The notes: generated by a model from the letters alone, not told the origin. Positions 43,295-52,845 are shown, counted from the first letter of the stretch. The stretch: 64,000 nt of DNA from CALNXN01 sp942490645 (GCA_942490645.1 CALNXN010000007.1:248001-312000); one strand, 5' to 3'. Translations and numbers: made by a program.

Positions 43295-44137
43295 TTATGA
43301 ATAGAGCGGCGGCACGCCCAACTGGTTGTGGATATCGTTGACCATCGCACTGTCCAACCCATACCCCTGTGCCAATTGGTGCAGGTATTGTGCCTCGGCT
43401 TGACTGTCGAGGTTGATGCCCAACACACTCATCGCGTACACCTGCGGGGCCATGCCGCGCGGGGTTTGTTGCACCAGCGCTTCAACGTCCACAGGGGCCT
43501 GCAACTCGGCCTGCACAAACGCGGCCTCCTGATTGTCGACCTCGTCACCCAATTGGCCAAGCAGCTTTTCGCGTTCCGCATCATCCAGCTTGCCGTCGGA
43601 CTTGGCGGCTTGGATCATTGCGCGCAGCATCAGCGCGGCCGCAGCCTCCTGATCGGCAGATGGTGCGATCTCGGGCTCCGGGTTGGCGTCAAAACTGGAA
43701 TTGAGCACCTCGCCAAAGCTCCGGTCGTTGGCTGCAGGCTTGCCTTGCAGCGCGCCCGCAAGCCCGCCCAGAAGACCGCCCGCACCGGCAGAACCAGCCA
43801 GCCCGCCCAGAATATCCTGCAGCCCGCCGCCGCTGCCGCCCTTGGCACCGCCAAGGCTCTCCAGCAAACCGCCCAAACCACCGGGCAAACCGCCAGCACC
43901 GCCACCGGCACCGCCCAAAAGCCCGCCCAGCATATCCTCAATGCCACCGCCCTGAGGCGCGCTTTGCGGGCCTCCATAGGGCGTGCCACGGCCGGGCGTC
44001 CCGTTCGCGCCTCCGGTCAAGCCGCCCAAAAGGCCACCCAAACCGCCGCCGGACGCGCCGCCCTTCATCATGCCTTGGGCGCCTTTTGCCACAGCCACAC
44101 CGATGGCCACCTTGGCCAGTGTTTTCATCAAACTCAT
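43295..44137 (-). CDS. DUF533/TerB-like protein with Gly-rich linker
   Basis: A 280-residue protein. Residues 1-25 (MSLMKTLAKVAIGVAVAKGAQG) form an amphipathic or membrane-associated start. Residues 25-135 are low-complexity Gly-Leu repeats (GGLGGLLGG, AGGGAGGLPGG). The C-terminal 130 residues form the helical TerB-like DUF533 domain: AAALMLRAMIQAAKSDGKLDDAEREKLLGQLG, with the DGKLDDAE acidic motif, and YAMSVLGINLDSQAEAQYLHQLA. The function of DUF533 is unknown. It is convergent with the helicase gene. Confidence 0.82.
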   Translation of the reverse strand: MSLMKTLAKVAIGVAVAKGAQGMMKGGASGGGLGGLLGGLTGGANGTPGRGTPYGGPQSAPQGGGIEDMLGGLLGGAGGGAGGLPGGLGGLLESLGGAKGGSGGGLQDILGGLAGSAGAGGLLGGLAGALQGKPAANDRSFGEVLNSSFDANPEPEIAPSADQEAAAALMLRAMIQAAKSDGKLDDAEREKLLGQLGDEVDNQEAAFVQAELQAPVDVEALVQQTPRGMAPQVYAMSVLGINLDSQAEAQYLHQLAQGYGLDSAMVNDIHNQLGVPPLYS

Positions 44138-44302
44138 TGGTCACAATCCCCCGCTGGATAAATTTACATCTCCACTTTTGCAGTCTTTGCGAAGGTATCA
44201 CAGGGGAATTCTGGTGGCTGGGCACCATTTCGCCGGATCGGAGGCCGGGAATTGGGGGCGATGTGATTGACAATCGGCGCGTTCATACCCCCTTCTTGCC
44301 GG

Positions 44303-45199
44303 ATGGAGCGCAAATCACACATGGACGCGTTTGGCGCGGCCGCCCTCATCACCTTCGCACTGCATCTTGCGTTCAATCAGGTTGTTATCAAGGTCACGAA
44401 CGGCGGCTTTGGCCCAGTGTTCGCCGCAGGGCTGCGCTCGGCAGGGGCGGTTGTGGTGCTCTTGATCTGGATGCGTCTGCGCGGGGTCAGCTTCAACATC
44501 TCGCGCGATGCGATCCCGGCCGGCATCTTTTCGGGCTGCCTCTTCGGGCTGGAATTCATGTGCCTGTTCTCGGCGCTTGATTTCACGACCGTCAGCCGCG
44601 CGTCCGTGATTTTTTATTCCATGCCGGTCTGGCTGGCGATAGCGAGCCATTTCCTGATCCCGGGCGACGGCTTCACCCGGCGCAAGGCGATGGGTTTGGG
44701 CCTTGCCATGACAGGCGTGGCGCTGGCCTTGCTCGACCGCAGCGATGTCACGGCCAGCCTTTTGGGGGATATCCTCGCGCTGACCTCGGCGCTATGCTGG
44801 GCGGCGATTGCGCTTTGCGTCAAGATCACGCCTTTGCAAAACGTGCCACCAGCGCAGCAACTCCTGTTTCAGGTGATGGTCTCCGCACCCATTCTGTTGA
44901 TCGGATCGCTCTTTTTCGGCGAGTTCTTTCGCGACCCGACATTGCTGCACTGGGGTGGGTTGGCCTTTCAGACTATCGCAGTGGCCAGTCTCGGCTTTCT
45001 CGCGTGGTTCTGGCTGATGTCGATTTATCCAGCCTCCTCGGTGGCCTCCTTCAGCTTCTTGTCACCGGTGTTTGCAGTGATCCTTGGCTGGCTATTGCTC
45101 GACGAACACGTCGGCGCACAGGTCTGGATCGCGCTCTTTCTGGTGTCAGGCGGGATCTACATGATCAACACGCGCAGCCGTGCCGCGCGTATGGCTTAG
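44303..45199 (+). CDS. DMT-superfamily (EamA) transporter
   Basis: A membrane protein of about 298 residues with ten hydrophobic helices. The first half has VSRASVIFYSMPVWLAIASHFLI and GLGLAMTGVALALLD, the second PASSVASFSFLSPVFAVILGWLLLDE, the classical late EamA segment. It is the second such transporter in the window and only loosely similar to that at 39.2 kb. Starts at 44267, 44303 and 44321 are all possible; the ATG giving MERKSHMDAFGA was chosen as a compromise. It is convergent with selO and overlaps it by four bases. The substrate is unknown. Confidence 0.83.
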   Translation: MERKSHMDAFGAAALITFALHLAFNQVVIKVTNGGFGPVFAAGLRSAGAVVVLLIWMRLRGVSFNISRDAIPAGIFSGCLFGLEFMCLFSALDFTTVSRASVIFYSMPVWLAIASHFLIPGDGFTRRKAMGLGLAMTGVALALLDRSDVTASLLGDILALTSALCWAAIALCVKITPLQNVPPAQQLLFQVMVSAPILLIGSLFFGEFFRDPTLLHWGGLAFQTIAVASLGFLAWFWLMSIYPASSVASFSFLSPVFAVILGWLLLDEHVGAQVWIALFLVSGGIYMINTRSRAARMA

Positions 45200-46608
45200 G
45201 TGCCGCAGAAGGTCGCAGGCACGACCTGATCCTTGGTCGGCGCGCGCATCAGATCAGTGTCGGCTGTCGTATAGGGGCGCGACAATTCCGTATTCAGCCG
45301 CTGGAACGGCGCAAAATCACCGGCAACAGCGGCCTCGATCATCTCTTCTATGCGATGATTGCGCGGGATGATGCGCGGATTGGCACGCTGCATGGTCGCT
45401 TGCGCATCGGTCTCGGTGGCAATACGTGCCTGCCAGCGCGCGGCCCACTGATCAAATGCCTCTCGGTTCAGCAGATGGTCGCGCGCATCGCCCCGTGCCA
45501 AAGCGTCAAAGGTGTTGGTGAAATCCGCGCCATCCGTCTGCATCAGTGCCAAAAGATCGTCGATCAACGCCTGATCGCCCTCTTGCACAGTGCTGATGCC
45601 GATTTTGGCGGCGAAACGCTTGCGCCATTCGGCCTCGATCTGGTCGGGCATGGCATGAATGATTGCGGTCGCCTCTTCGATGGCGGCTTCCTTGTCGTCC
45701 ATCTGCTGGATCAGCGCAGTGGCGAACTGTGCCATGTTCCAAACCGCGATGCGCGGCTGGTTGGAATAGGCATAGCGGCCCATCTGGTCGATGGAGCTGA
45801 AGACGGTGTCGGGGTGATAAGTGTCCAGAAAGGCGCAGGGACCATAATCAATGGTCTCTCCCGCGATGGAACAATTGTCAGTGTTCATAACCCCATGGAT
45901 GAAACCCACCGCCATCCACGCCGGGATCAGCCGCGCCTGTGCCGCACAAACAGCGCGCAGCAGGTCCATCGGGCCGGCCGCCTCGGGGTAATGGCGATCT
46001 ATCGCATATTGGGTCAGTTCTTTCAGTTCCGCGATCTGGCCACGATGGGCGAAAACCTGAAACGTGCCGACCCGCAGGTGGCTGGCGGCGACGCGGGTCA
46101 CAATGGCACCGGGCAGAACGCTCTCGCGAAAGACATCTTCGCCGGTCAGCGTCGCGGCAAGTGCACGCGTCGTGGGGATGCCCAGGCCGTGCATTGCTTC
46201 GGAGATCACATATTCGCGCAGCACCGGCCCCAGCCATGCGCGACCATCGCCCATACGGCTGTAGGGTGTGGGGCCCGAGCCCTTGAGCTGTATGTCTCGA
46301 CGCAGTCCGTCGGTGCCGACGACTTCACCCAGCAAAATCGCGCGGCCATCACCAAGCTGCGGATTGTAGCTGCCAAACTGGTGACCCGCATAAAGCTGTG
46401 CGAGCGGTGCCGCGCCTTCGGGTACTGTGACCCCGGAAAAAACCGCCGCACGTTCTGCGTCACTGGCATCCGTCAGACCCAACACGCGCCCGAGCGCCTC
46501 GTTGTAGGCGATAAGCTGCGGTGCACGCACTGGGGTCGGATCCTGCCGCGTGTAAAAGGCGGCGGGCAAGCGGGCATAGCTGTTGTCAAAGGGGGCTGTC
46601 AGGGTCAT
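45196..46608 (-). CDS. selO: Protein adenylyltransferase SelO (YdiU)
   Basis: A 470-residue pseudokinase-fold enzyme that transfers AMP from ATP to protein hydroxyl groups, linked to redox stress. YAGHQFGSYNPQLGDGRAILLGEV is the diagnostic opening segment, then DIQLKGSGPTPYSRMGDGRA, with the catalytic Lys, and SEAMHGLGIPTTRALAA. MNTDNCSIAGETIDYGPCAFLD holds the Asn and Asp-Tyr-Gly metal-binding residues. The typical C-terminal Cys of the SelO family (selenocysteine in animals) is seen as Cys in VVPATFCGT. The gene is intact. A cluster of CTTTGCAAAG elements lies just upstream. Confidence 0.93.
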   Translation of the reverse strand: MTLTAPFDNSYARLPAAFYTRQDPTPVRAPQLIAYNEALGRVLGLTDASDAERAAVFSGVTVPEGAAPLAQLYAGHQFGSYNPQLGDGRAILLGEVVGTDGLRRDIQLKGSGPTPYSRMGDGRAWLGPVLREYVISEAMHGLGIPTTRALAATLTGEDVFRESVLPGAIVTRVAASHLRVGTFQVFAHRGQIAELKELTQYAIDRHYPEAAGPMDLLRAVCAAQARLIPAWMAVGFIHGVMNTDNCSIAGETIDYGPCAFLDTYHPDTVFSSIDQMGRYAYSNQPRIAVWNMAQFATALIQQMDDKEAAIEEATAIIHAMPDQIEAEWRKRFAAKIGISTVQEGDQALIDDLLALMQTDGADFTNTFDALARGDARDHLLNREAFDQWAARWQARIATETDAQATMQRANPRIIPRNHRIEEMIEAAVAGDFAPFQRLNTELSRPYTTADTDLMRAPTKDQVVPATFCGT

Positions 46609-46651
46609 GGGTCAGATATAGGCGGCATTTCTTTGGGCACCAGTGTGCGGG

Positions 46652-46694
46652 TTGCAAAGAAACTTTGCAAAGTGGTGCGCTGTTGTTTGCAAAG
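46652..46694. promoter_or_regulatory. Cluster of three TTTGCAAAG elements upstream of selO
   Basis: TTGCAAAG (46652-46659), the full palindrome CTTTGCAAAG (46663-46672) and TTTGCAAAG (46686-46694) lie 44-86 bases upstream of the selO ATG, in the gap after the GNAT gene. Three copies of a palindromic 8-10-mer in 43 bases suggests an operator for selO. The regulator is not identified. Confidence 0.5.
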
Positions 46695-46695
46695 T

Positions 46696-47145
46696 TTAAA
46701 GCTTTCGGGTCATCAGCATATACCCGTCGCGTGGTGCAAATCCCGATCGCGCGTATAGGCGTTGTGTCTGCGCGTTGGTTCGATCCACCTCCAGATGCAA
46801 TGCCTTGAGGCCTGCGCCGGACAAGGCGCGGGGCAGTGACTGCAAGACCTCGCTGGCGATACCACGCCCGCGCACGCCCGGGCGGATGTACAATTCGTCG
46901 ACAAAACCATCGAGGCCGCCGAACTCCAGTGACCAGCCAAAACAGATCACCACATATCCGATCGGCGCGCGTGGCGGGCCTATCAGATAGACGGCCCCAT
47001 GTGGGCTGCCGTCCAGCAAAGGCGCGATGCCATCGCGGCGCGCGTCCTGGCCGAGCTTGATGTTCATTTCCGAATGAAAAGCGGCCACCAACGCATCAAG
47101 ACGGTCCAGATGATCAGGCTTGGCCAGGGTCAGGATAGCACTCAC
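46696..47145 (-). CDS. GNAT-family N-acetyltransferase
   Basis: A 149-residue acetyltransferase. VDELYIRPGVRGRGIASEVLQSL is the acetyl-CoA-binding motif A with the RGRGIA loop, and KALHLEVDRTNAQTQRLYARSGF is motif B, both standard. The start is a GTG (47145-47143) overlapping the nucleoside hydrolase stop (GTGA), which I prefer to an ATG 33 codons upstream that would read through that gene. The overlap implies co-translation with the hydrolase. The substrate is unknown. Confidence 0.86.
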   Translation of the reverse strand: MSAILTLAKPDHLDRLDALVAAFHSEMNIKLGQDARRDGIAPLLDGSPHGAVYLIGPPRAPIGYVVICFGWSLEFGGLDGFVDELYIRPGVRGRGIASEVLQSLPRALSGAGLKALHLEVDRTNAQTQRLYARSGFAPRDGYMLMTRKL

Positions 47146-48083
47146 AACCGGGCCAACCGATCCGTGAGCAGAGCAAAGAACCCATCCGCATCGATATCGC
47201 CCATGAATGTGGCGTTTGGCGCCCGATCCGTCACGCCCCACCAATCGGCGACCGTCATTCCGAGGGTCAACTCCGACGTGGTTTCGATTTCGACGTTGAC
47301 CTTCCGCCCTGTGAACAGTTCGGGTTTCAATAGGTACGCCGTGACACAGGGATCATGCAAAGGCGCACCTGAAGATCCATATTTTTCCTTGTCAAACCGT
47401 TCAAAGAAATCCGTCATCTCGGCAACGGCACGACCCACTGGTGTACCCAGTGCGCGGAAGGCATCATTTCGCGATTGTGTGACCAGAGCCTTATGCGTGA
47501 CATCAAGTGGCATCACAACAATATCAATTCCAGATTTAAACACAATATCAGCGGCTTGTGGGTCGACATAAATGTTGAATTCGGCGGCTGGCGTGATGTT
47601 CCCCACCTCGAAATAGGCACCGCCCATCAGTACGATCTGATGGATCCGCTCGGCGATATCGGGTGCTTGTGTCAAGGCCGTGGCCACGTTCGTCAAAGGA
47701 CCCAAGGGGCACAGCGTCACCGTGCCGGAGGCTTCGCGGCGCAACGTGTCGACAATAAAGTCCACGGCATGGCCTGCGGCAAGCGGCATGACGGGATCAG
47801 GCAAGTCCGGTCCGTCCAAGCCGGTTTTTCCATGAACGTGTTCCGCTGTGACCAGCGGGCGGCCCAGCGGGCGGTCGCAGCCGGCAAAGACCGGCACATC
47901 CGTTTTGCCCGCCAACTCACAGATAATACGTGCATTTTTAGCCGTCAGCTCCAGTGGAACATTGCCCGCAACCGCCGTGATCCCAAGCACGTTAAGCTCT
48001 TCTGGGCAGGCCAGCGCCAACAGAATCGCAACGGCGTCATCTTGTCCGGGATCGGTGTCGATGATGATTTTACGGGGGGGCAT
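47142..48083 (-). CDS. Nucleoside hydrolase
   Basis: A 313-residue inosine-uridine preferring nucleoside hydrolase, splitting the N-glycosidic bond of ribonucleosides in salvage. IIIDTDPGQDDAVAI carries the Asp cluster that binds calcium and ribose. NVLGITAVAGNVPLELTAKNA, LCPLGPLTNVATAL, VLMGGAYFEVGNITPAAEFNIYVDPQAA and the late APLHDPCVTAYL follow in family order. The start MPPRKIIIDTD was preferred to an upstream in-frame ATG. The length is normal, and the gene is followed by the coupled GNAT gene. Confidence 0.92.
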   Translation of the reverse strand: MPPRKIIIDTDPGQDDAVAILLALACPEELNVLGITAVAGNVPLELTAKNARIICELAGKTDVPVFAGCDRPLGRPLVTAEHVHGKTGLDGPDLPDPVMPLAAGHAVDFIVDTLRREASGTVTLCPLGPLTNVATALTQAPDIAERIHQIVLMGGAYFEVGNITPAAEFNIYVDPQAADIVFKSGIDIVVMPLDVTHKALVTQSRNDAFRALGTPVGRAVAEMTDFFERFDKEKYGSSGAPLHDPCVTAYLLKPELFTGRKVNVEIETTSELTLGMTVADWWGVTDRAPNATFMGDIDADGFFALLTDRLARL

Positions 48084-48154
48084 AGATGGCTCCGGTGTTC
48101 TGGGTCGCGCGGACACTCGCAAACGCCTTGCGGCTTGTCCAGAGGGCGCGCGGC

Positions 48155-48971
48155 TCAGCGGCGCTCCTCCGCTTTGACGCGGTCCCACAGCGCGTCCATT
48201 TCCGTCAGATCGCTGTCCTTGGGGCGCTTGCCTAAAGCGGCCAGATGCGCCTCGACGGCTTCAAACCGCCGGGTGAATTTGGCGTTCGTGGCCCGGAGCG
48301 CCGCCTCGGGATCGACACCCAGATGACGCCCCAGATTGGCCATGACAAACAGCAGAGGTCGCCGAATTCCTCTTCGATCTCAGCTTGGGTCAGCGTGTCG
48401 CGCGCCTCGACCAGTTCGGCGGCCTCTTCGGTGAATCTTGTCAAGAACTTGCGTTGTTGACGGCCAGTCGAACCCAACGCGCGCCGCGCGCTTTTGCAAC
48501 TTCAGCGCGCGCGCAAGAGCGCGGGCAGGCCCACGGCCACGCCGTCCAGCGTGCCGCCCTGCGCCTTGCCGGCGCGCTCTGCCGCTTTGATCGCCTCCCA
48601 ATCGGCGGTTTGCTGTTCTGCGGATTTGTCCCGTGAGGCGTCGCCGAAGACATGCGGGTGGCGCGCGACCATCTTGTCGGAAATCGCACGCACAACGGTT
48701 TGAAAGGTGAAATGCCCGGCCTCTTCGCCCATTGCCGTGTGATAGACCGTCTGCAGCAGCAGATCGCCCAATTCGCCCTCCAGATCGGCCCAGTCCGGCG
48801 CTCGATGGCATCGGCGACCTCATAGGCTTCTTCGATGGTGTAGGGCGCGATGGTGTCGAAATCCTGCTCAATGTCCCAAGGACAGCCCGTATCGGGATCG
48901 CGCAGGCGGCGCATGATTTCCAACAGGCGCTCAATCCCTGCATTTGCGTCATGTATCAGTTCATCCGCCAT
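48155..48971 (-). CDS. mazG: Nucleoside triphosphate pyrophosphohydrolase MazG, frameshifts
   Basis: MazG hydrolyses NTPs to NMPs and lowers (p)ppGpp-related signals. MADELIHDANAGIERLLEIMRRLRDPDTGCPWDIEQDFDTI opens the first domain with the CPWD motif, and PYTIEEAYEVADAI carries the EExxD-type helix. Then frames change near 48800 (GDLLLQTVYHTAMGEEAGHF), 48520 and 48430, with EEAAELVEARDTLTQAEIEEEFGDL as the second set of metal-binding Glu. A C-terminal frame MANLGRHLGVDPEAALRATNAKFTRRF ends at 48155. At least three indels are needed. This gene opens the second error-dense block. Confidence 0.88.
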
Positions 48972-49034
48972 TGCAGCCCTGCCTTTTCCCGTGTCAGATG
49001 CACATCAACCAGATTTTCAAAAGGAGTCCACCCC

Positions 49035-50218
49035 ATGCCTGTGATTAACCGGATTGCCGATATGAGCGCGGATATGACGGCCTGGCGCCGGCACCTGCAC
49101 ACCATTCCCGAACTGGGCTGCGACTGCCCCAAGACGGCGGCCTTCGTCGCCGAGCGGCTGCGCGAATTCGGCGTCGACGAGATGCACGAAGGGATCGCGC
49201 AGACCGGGATCGTGGCGATCATCGAAGGGCAGGGCGACGGGCCCGACCATCGGGCTGCGCGCCGATTTCGATGCGCTGCCGATCACCGAAGAGACCGGCG
49301 TTGACTATGCCTCGACGCACCCGGGCAAGATGCACGCCTGCGGCCATGACGGGCACACCGCGATGCTGCTGGGGGCTGCCAAATATCTCGTCGAGACGCG
49401 CAATTTCGCGGGCCGCGTCGCGCTGATCTTCCAGCCCGCCGAAGAGGACGGCGGCGGCGGCCGAGGTGATGGTGCAAGGAAGGCATCATGGACCGTTTCG
49501 ACATCGGCGAAGTCTATGCGCTGCACAACGCGCCCGGCATGCCGGAGGGCGGGTTTTTCACGACGCCCGGGCCAATCATGGCGGCGGTGGACAGCTTTAC
49601 CATCAATATCACCGGGCGCGGCGGGCATGGCGCGATGCCGCATGAAACGATTGACCCGGTGGTGGCCGCTTGCGGGATCGTGAGGCCATTCAGACCATCG
49701 TCAGCCGCAATCACCATACAGAGCATGAACTGGTGGTGTCGGTCACGCAGATCCACACCGGGACTGTGAACAACGTCATTCCGGGCACTGCCTATATCAA
49801 CGGCACGATCCGAACTTTCGATCCGGAGGTGCAGGCGATGGTCAAGCGGCGCATGGGAGAGATCGTGGCCGGGCAGGCCGCGAGCCTACGGGGTCGAGGC
49901 GGAACTGGATTTACGAGCACGGCTATCCCGGCGACGGTCAACGACGCCCGGACAAGACCGCCTTCGCCGCCGAGGTGGCCCGCGAGATCGTGGCCGGCGA
50001 GGACGGCGGTCGACGACGACAATATGCCCAAGGTGATGGGGGCCGAGGATTTTGCCTATATGCTTGAGGCGCGCCCCGGGGCCTATCTGATGCTGGGGCA
50101 GGGCGAGGGCGCGGGGCTGCATCACCCGAAATTCAATTTCAACGATGAAATAGCACCGATCGGCGCGTCGTTCTTTGCGCAATTGGTCGAGCGGGCACAG
50201 CCTGTTGCGCGGGGCTGA
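49035..50218 (+). CDS. M20-family amidohydrolase (hippurate hydrolase type), frameshifts
   Basis: A metal-dependent M20 peptidase/amidohydrolase acting on N-acyl amino acids or indole-amino acid conjugates. ADMTAWRRHLHTIPELGCDCPKTAAF starts the family pattern; after a shift near 49250, GLRADFDALPITEETG, HPGKMHACGHDGHTAMLLGAAKYL and FQPAEEDGG hold the metal ligands (His, Asp, Glu). More shifts follow at about 49465, 49680, 49890 and 49945-50010. The end VMGAEDFAYMLEARPGAYLMLG and LHHPKFNFNDEI supplies the final His ligand. AAGGAG lies a few bases upstream of the ATG. Length about 388 residues. Confidence 0.87.
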
Positions 50219-50221
50219 GTT

Positions 50222-51195
50222 GTGGCACTGGAAGATGCAAAAAATCAGATAGATCATGCCTTTACGCGCGAGGACCCGCGCGGTCCGAGCTTTGAGCTGA
50301 CGTTCGGCGGCGCGCTGTCGTTTCTGCGCAGGCGCTACACTAAGGACCTGAGCGGTGTGGACATCGCTGTGACGGGCGTGCCCTTCGATCAGGCGGTGAC
50401 CAACCGGCCCGGCACGCGGTTGGGGCCGCGCGCGATCCGCGAGGCGAGCGCGTTGCAGGCGTTCGACGCGCCCTATGGCTGGCCCTTCGACGTGCTGAGC
50501 GAGCGGGCCATCGTGGATTACGGCGATCTGGCGTTTGACTATGCCGATGTGCCGCGCTTTCCGGACCGGCTGACCGCGCATATCCGCGGCATCCTGGAGG
50601 CCGGTGCCGCGAGCGTGGTCCTGGGCGGCGATCACTACATCAGCTTTCCGATCCTCAAGGCCTATGCGGAGAAATACGGGCCCATCAGCCTGTTGCAGTT
50701 TGACGCGCACACCGACACCTGGGCGGATGACGACATGGCGCGGGTGGATCACGGCACGATGTTCTACAAGGCGGTGAAATCGGGGATCGTGGACCCGGCG
50801 ACGATCGGTTCAGGTCGGCATCCGGACCGACCAACGAGGACACGCTGGGCGTGCATATCATCGACGCGCGCGAGGTGCATGAACTGGGGCCGCAGGCGGT
50901 GGTGGCGCGGATCAAGGAGATTCTGGGCGACCAGCCCATGCTATCTGACCTTTGACATCGACGCGCTGGACCCGGCCTTTGCGCCCGGCACCGGCACGCC
51001 GGTCTGGGGCGGGCTGACCTCGTGCGCAGGCGGCGGCGATGCTGCGCGATCTGGCGGGGATCAACATTCGTGGGCGGCGATGTGGTCGAGGTGTCGCCGC
51101 CCTTTGACACCACCGGGGCCACGGCCATCGCAGGCGCGCATGTGGCCACCGAAATTTGCTGTCTTCTGGGCTGGAGGATGCGCAGTGAGCGGTAA
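50222..51195 (+). CDS. speB: Agmatinase/ureohydrolase family protein 1, frameshifts
   Basis: A ureohydrolase with two manganese ions that releases urea from agmatine or related guanidino compounds. GVPFDQAVTNRPGTRLGPRAIREAS, VLGGDHYISFPILKAY, LLQFDAHTDTWADDDMARVDHGTMF and LTFDIDALDPAFAPGTGTPVWGG carry the metal-binding His and Asp residues. Shifts lie near 50808, 50935 and 51020. It starts at GTG 3 bases after the M20 gene and ends overlapping the GTG of the second paralogue. Whether the substrate is agmatine, guanidinobutyrate or another compound is not decided. Confidence 0.86.
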
Positions 51196-52139
51196 GAACC
51201 AACCGATCAGCGGCAACGATCTGGCGCGGTTTTCCGGCCCCAATTCATTCATGCGTCTGCCGATGGTCGCGGACCTAAAGGGATTGGACGTGGCGGTTCT
51301 GGGCATTCCGATGGACATCGGCACCTCGTGGCGGTCCGGCACGCGGTTCGGCCCCAAGGACGTGCGTGCGCAAAGCGCGATGATCCGGCCCTACAACATG
51401 GGCACCGGTGCGGCCCCCTTTGACAGTTTGCAGGTGGCGGATATTGGCGATCTGGCGATCAATACGTTCTCGCTCAAGGATAGAGTGCGGATTATTCAAG
51501 AGAGTTACGAGGCGATCTTGAAGTTCGATGCGATGCCGGTTGCGATTGGCGGGGACCATTCGATCACCTTGCCGATCCTGCGCGCGATGCATGCGCGGCA
51601 TGGGCCGGTGGCGCTGGTGCATGTGGATGCCCATGCGGATGTGAACGACGAGATGTTCGGAGAGCGGGAAACACACGGCACGGTGTTTCGCCGCGCCTAT
51701 GAAGAGGGGCTGGTCATCCCCGGCAAGACCTATCAGATCGGGCTGCGCGGATCGGGATATACGGCCGAAGATTTCACCGAGGCGCAGGGCTGGGGGTTTC
51801 AGCACTTTCTGGCTCCGGATCTATGGGGGCGGGATCTGAGCACGCTGGGGGCGGAGATTCGCCGCGATATCGGGGATTTGCCGGTTTACGTCACCTATGA
51901 CATCGACAGCCTTGATCCGGCCTTCGCGCCCGGCACGGGCACGCCCGAGATCGGCGGGCTGACGACGCCGCAGGCGATGGAACTGATCCGCAGCGCTGCA
52001 AAGGGGTTTGAACATCGTCGGCTGTGATCTGGTCGAGGTGTCGCCGCCCTATGACACGTCCGGGCAATACGGCGCTGACGGGGGCGAATATCCTCTATGA
52101 ACTGTTGTGCGTTCTTGCCCGGGCGTTACGTATCGGTGA
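51185..52139 (+). CDS. speB: Agmatinase/ureohydrolase family protein 2, one frameshift
   Basis: A paralogue of the preceding gene, about 315 residues. GIPMDIGTSWRSGTRFGPKDVRAQSAMIRPYN, VAIGGDHSITLPILRA, LVHVDAHADVNDEMFGERETHGTVFRR and VTYDIDSLDPAFAPGTGTPEIGG hold the metal ligands in order. A shift near 52010 leads to NIVGCDLVEVSPPYDTSG, and another near 52070 leads to ILYELLCVL and a stop at 52139. Its start GTG overlaps the end of paralogue 1. The pair differ clearly, so they may act on different guanidino substrates. Confidence 0.88.
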
Positions 52140-52196
52140 GCAGGCATGGAGCCTCCGGCGGGCATGATCTGGGACAGAAATGAAGATGAGGCGGTC

Positions 52197-52619
52197 ATGT
52201 ATGCTGGTATCATTGTTTTTTTGCGTTGTGGCGCGGCGATGGCCTACGTGCGGCTGGCGCCGACGGATCTGGCGCGGTGGCACGCGCCGATTGAGGCAAC
52301 GGCCGATGAGACGCGGACCTTGGATGGTGCGGTGCGGGTGATCGCGGCGGATGCGCAGAGCTGGCGAAAATCGCGGATGGCCGCGCGGCAACGCGCACGC
52401 CGCGCACGGAGGTTGTCGCCGGATCAGTGGCCGAAGGGGCGTATCACCTATCGTCACGCGCTCCAAATTCTTCGGCTTTCCCGATTACACGACGGTCGAA
52501 CAGGACGGGGCCGCTGAAGATGTATGCGCGGCTGCGGTTCGGGCAGTCAGATCTTGGGGTCAATGCGCGCGCGACTGAGCGGTGGCTTGGTCGGCCGCGT
52601 CGCCGCAGGGATGAACTGA
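52197..52619 (+). CDS. DUF1499-family protein, frameshifts
   Basis: A small protein of about 140 residues. A short hydrophobic start (YAGIIVFLRCGAAMAYVRLAPTD) is followed by DLARWHAPIEATADETRTLDGAVRVIAADAQ, then in other frames VVAGSVAEGRITYVTRSKFFGFPDYTTVEQDGAA-type segments and MYARLRFGQSDLGVNA. These match DUF1499, a family of unknown function with an SRS-like fold. At least two indels are needed. The stop at 52619 follows RLSGGLVGRVAAGMN. The start is not certain, because an ATG at 52180 in another frame is also possible. Confidence 0.7.
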
Positions 52620-52845
52620 GGCAGCCTTGTTGCACTTCACGCCACATCGGCACGTTCAGCGACATCTGGCATTGCGCCATGAACATGCGCCCATCGACCT
52701 GCAGGCAGATGGTTTCGCCCAGTTCAACACGGCTGCCGGATTTGTCGGTGCAATAGCAATCAACCGTTTTGCCACCGGGCCCGACGGTGACATCGGCGAC
52801 GGCCGAATATGCGACAGAGCAGCAAATCAGCACGTGACGTTTCAT
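52444..52845 (-). CDS. Putative secreted small protein, C-terminal end uncertain
   Basis: The N-terminal 80 residues look real: MKRHVLICCSVAYSAVADV is a signal peptide, and then VTVGPGGKTVDCYCTDKSGS, RVELGETICLQVDGRMFMAQ and CQMSLNVPMWREVQQGCLSS contain five Cys, which suits a periplasmic protein with disulfides. After CLSSS the frame runs into the DUF1499 coding strand, so the true end is probably near 52600 and a frameshift hides its stop. No function is known to me. Confidence 0.6.
   Translation of the reverse strand: MKRHVLICCSVAYSAVADVTVGPGGKTVDCYCTDKSGSRVELGETICLQVDGRMFMAQCQMSLNVPMWREVQQGCLSSSLRRRGRPSHRSVARALTPRSDCPNRSRAYIFSGPVLFDRRVIGKAEEFGARDDR

Noticed and set aside
44794..46758. 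A 654-codon plus-strand open frame opposite selO
   Set aside because: It is the antisense of an intact, clearly recognisable SelO gene; the long opening results from the codon bias of a GC-rich genome.
50222..52027. A 601-codon open frame that looks like one fused double ureohydrolase
   Set aside because: The middle part (about 50810-51180) loses family similarity and is restored in other frames; the fusion arises because indels in gene 1 bring its frame into that of gene 2. Gene 2 has its own GTG start.
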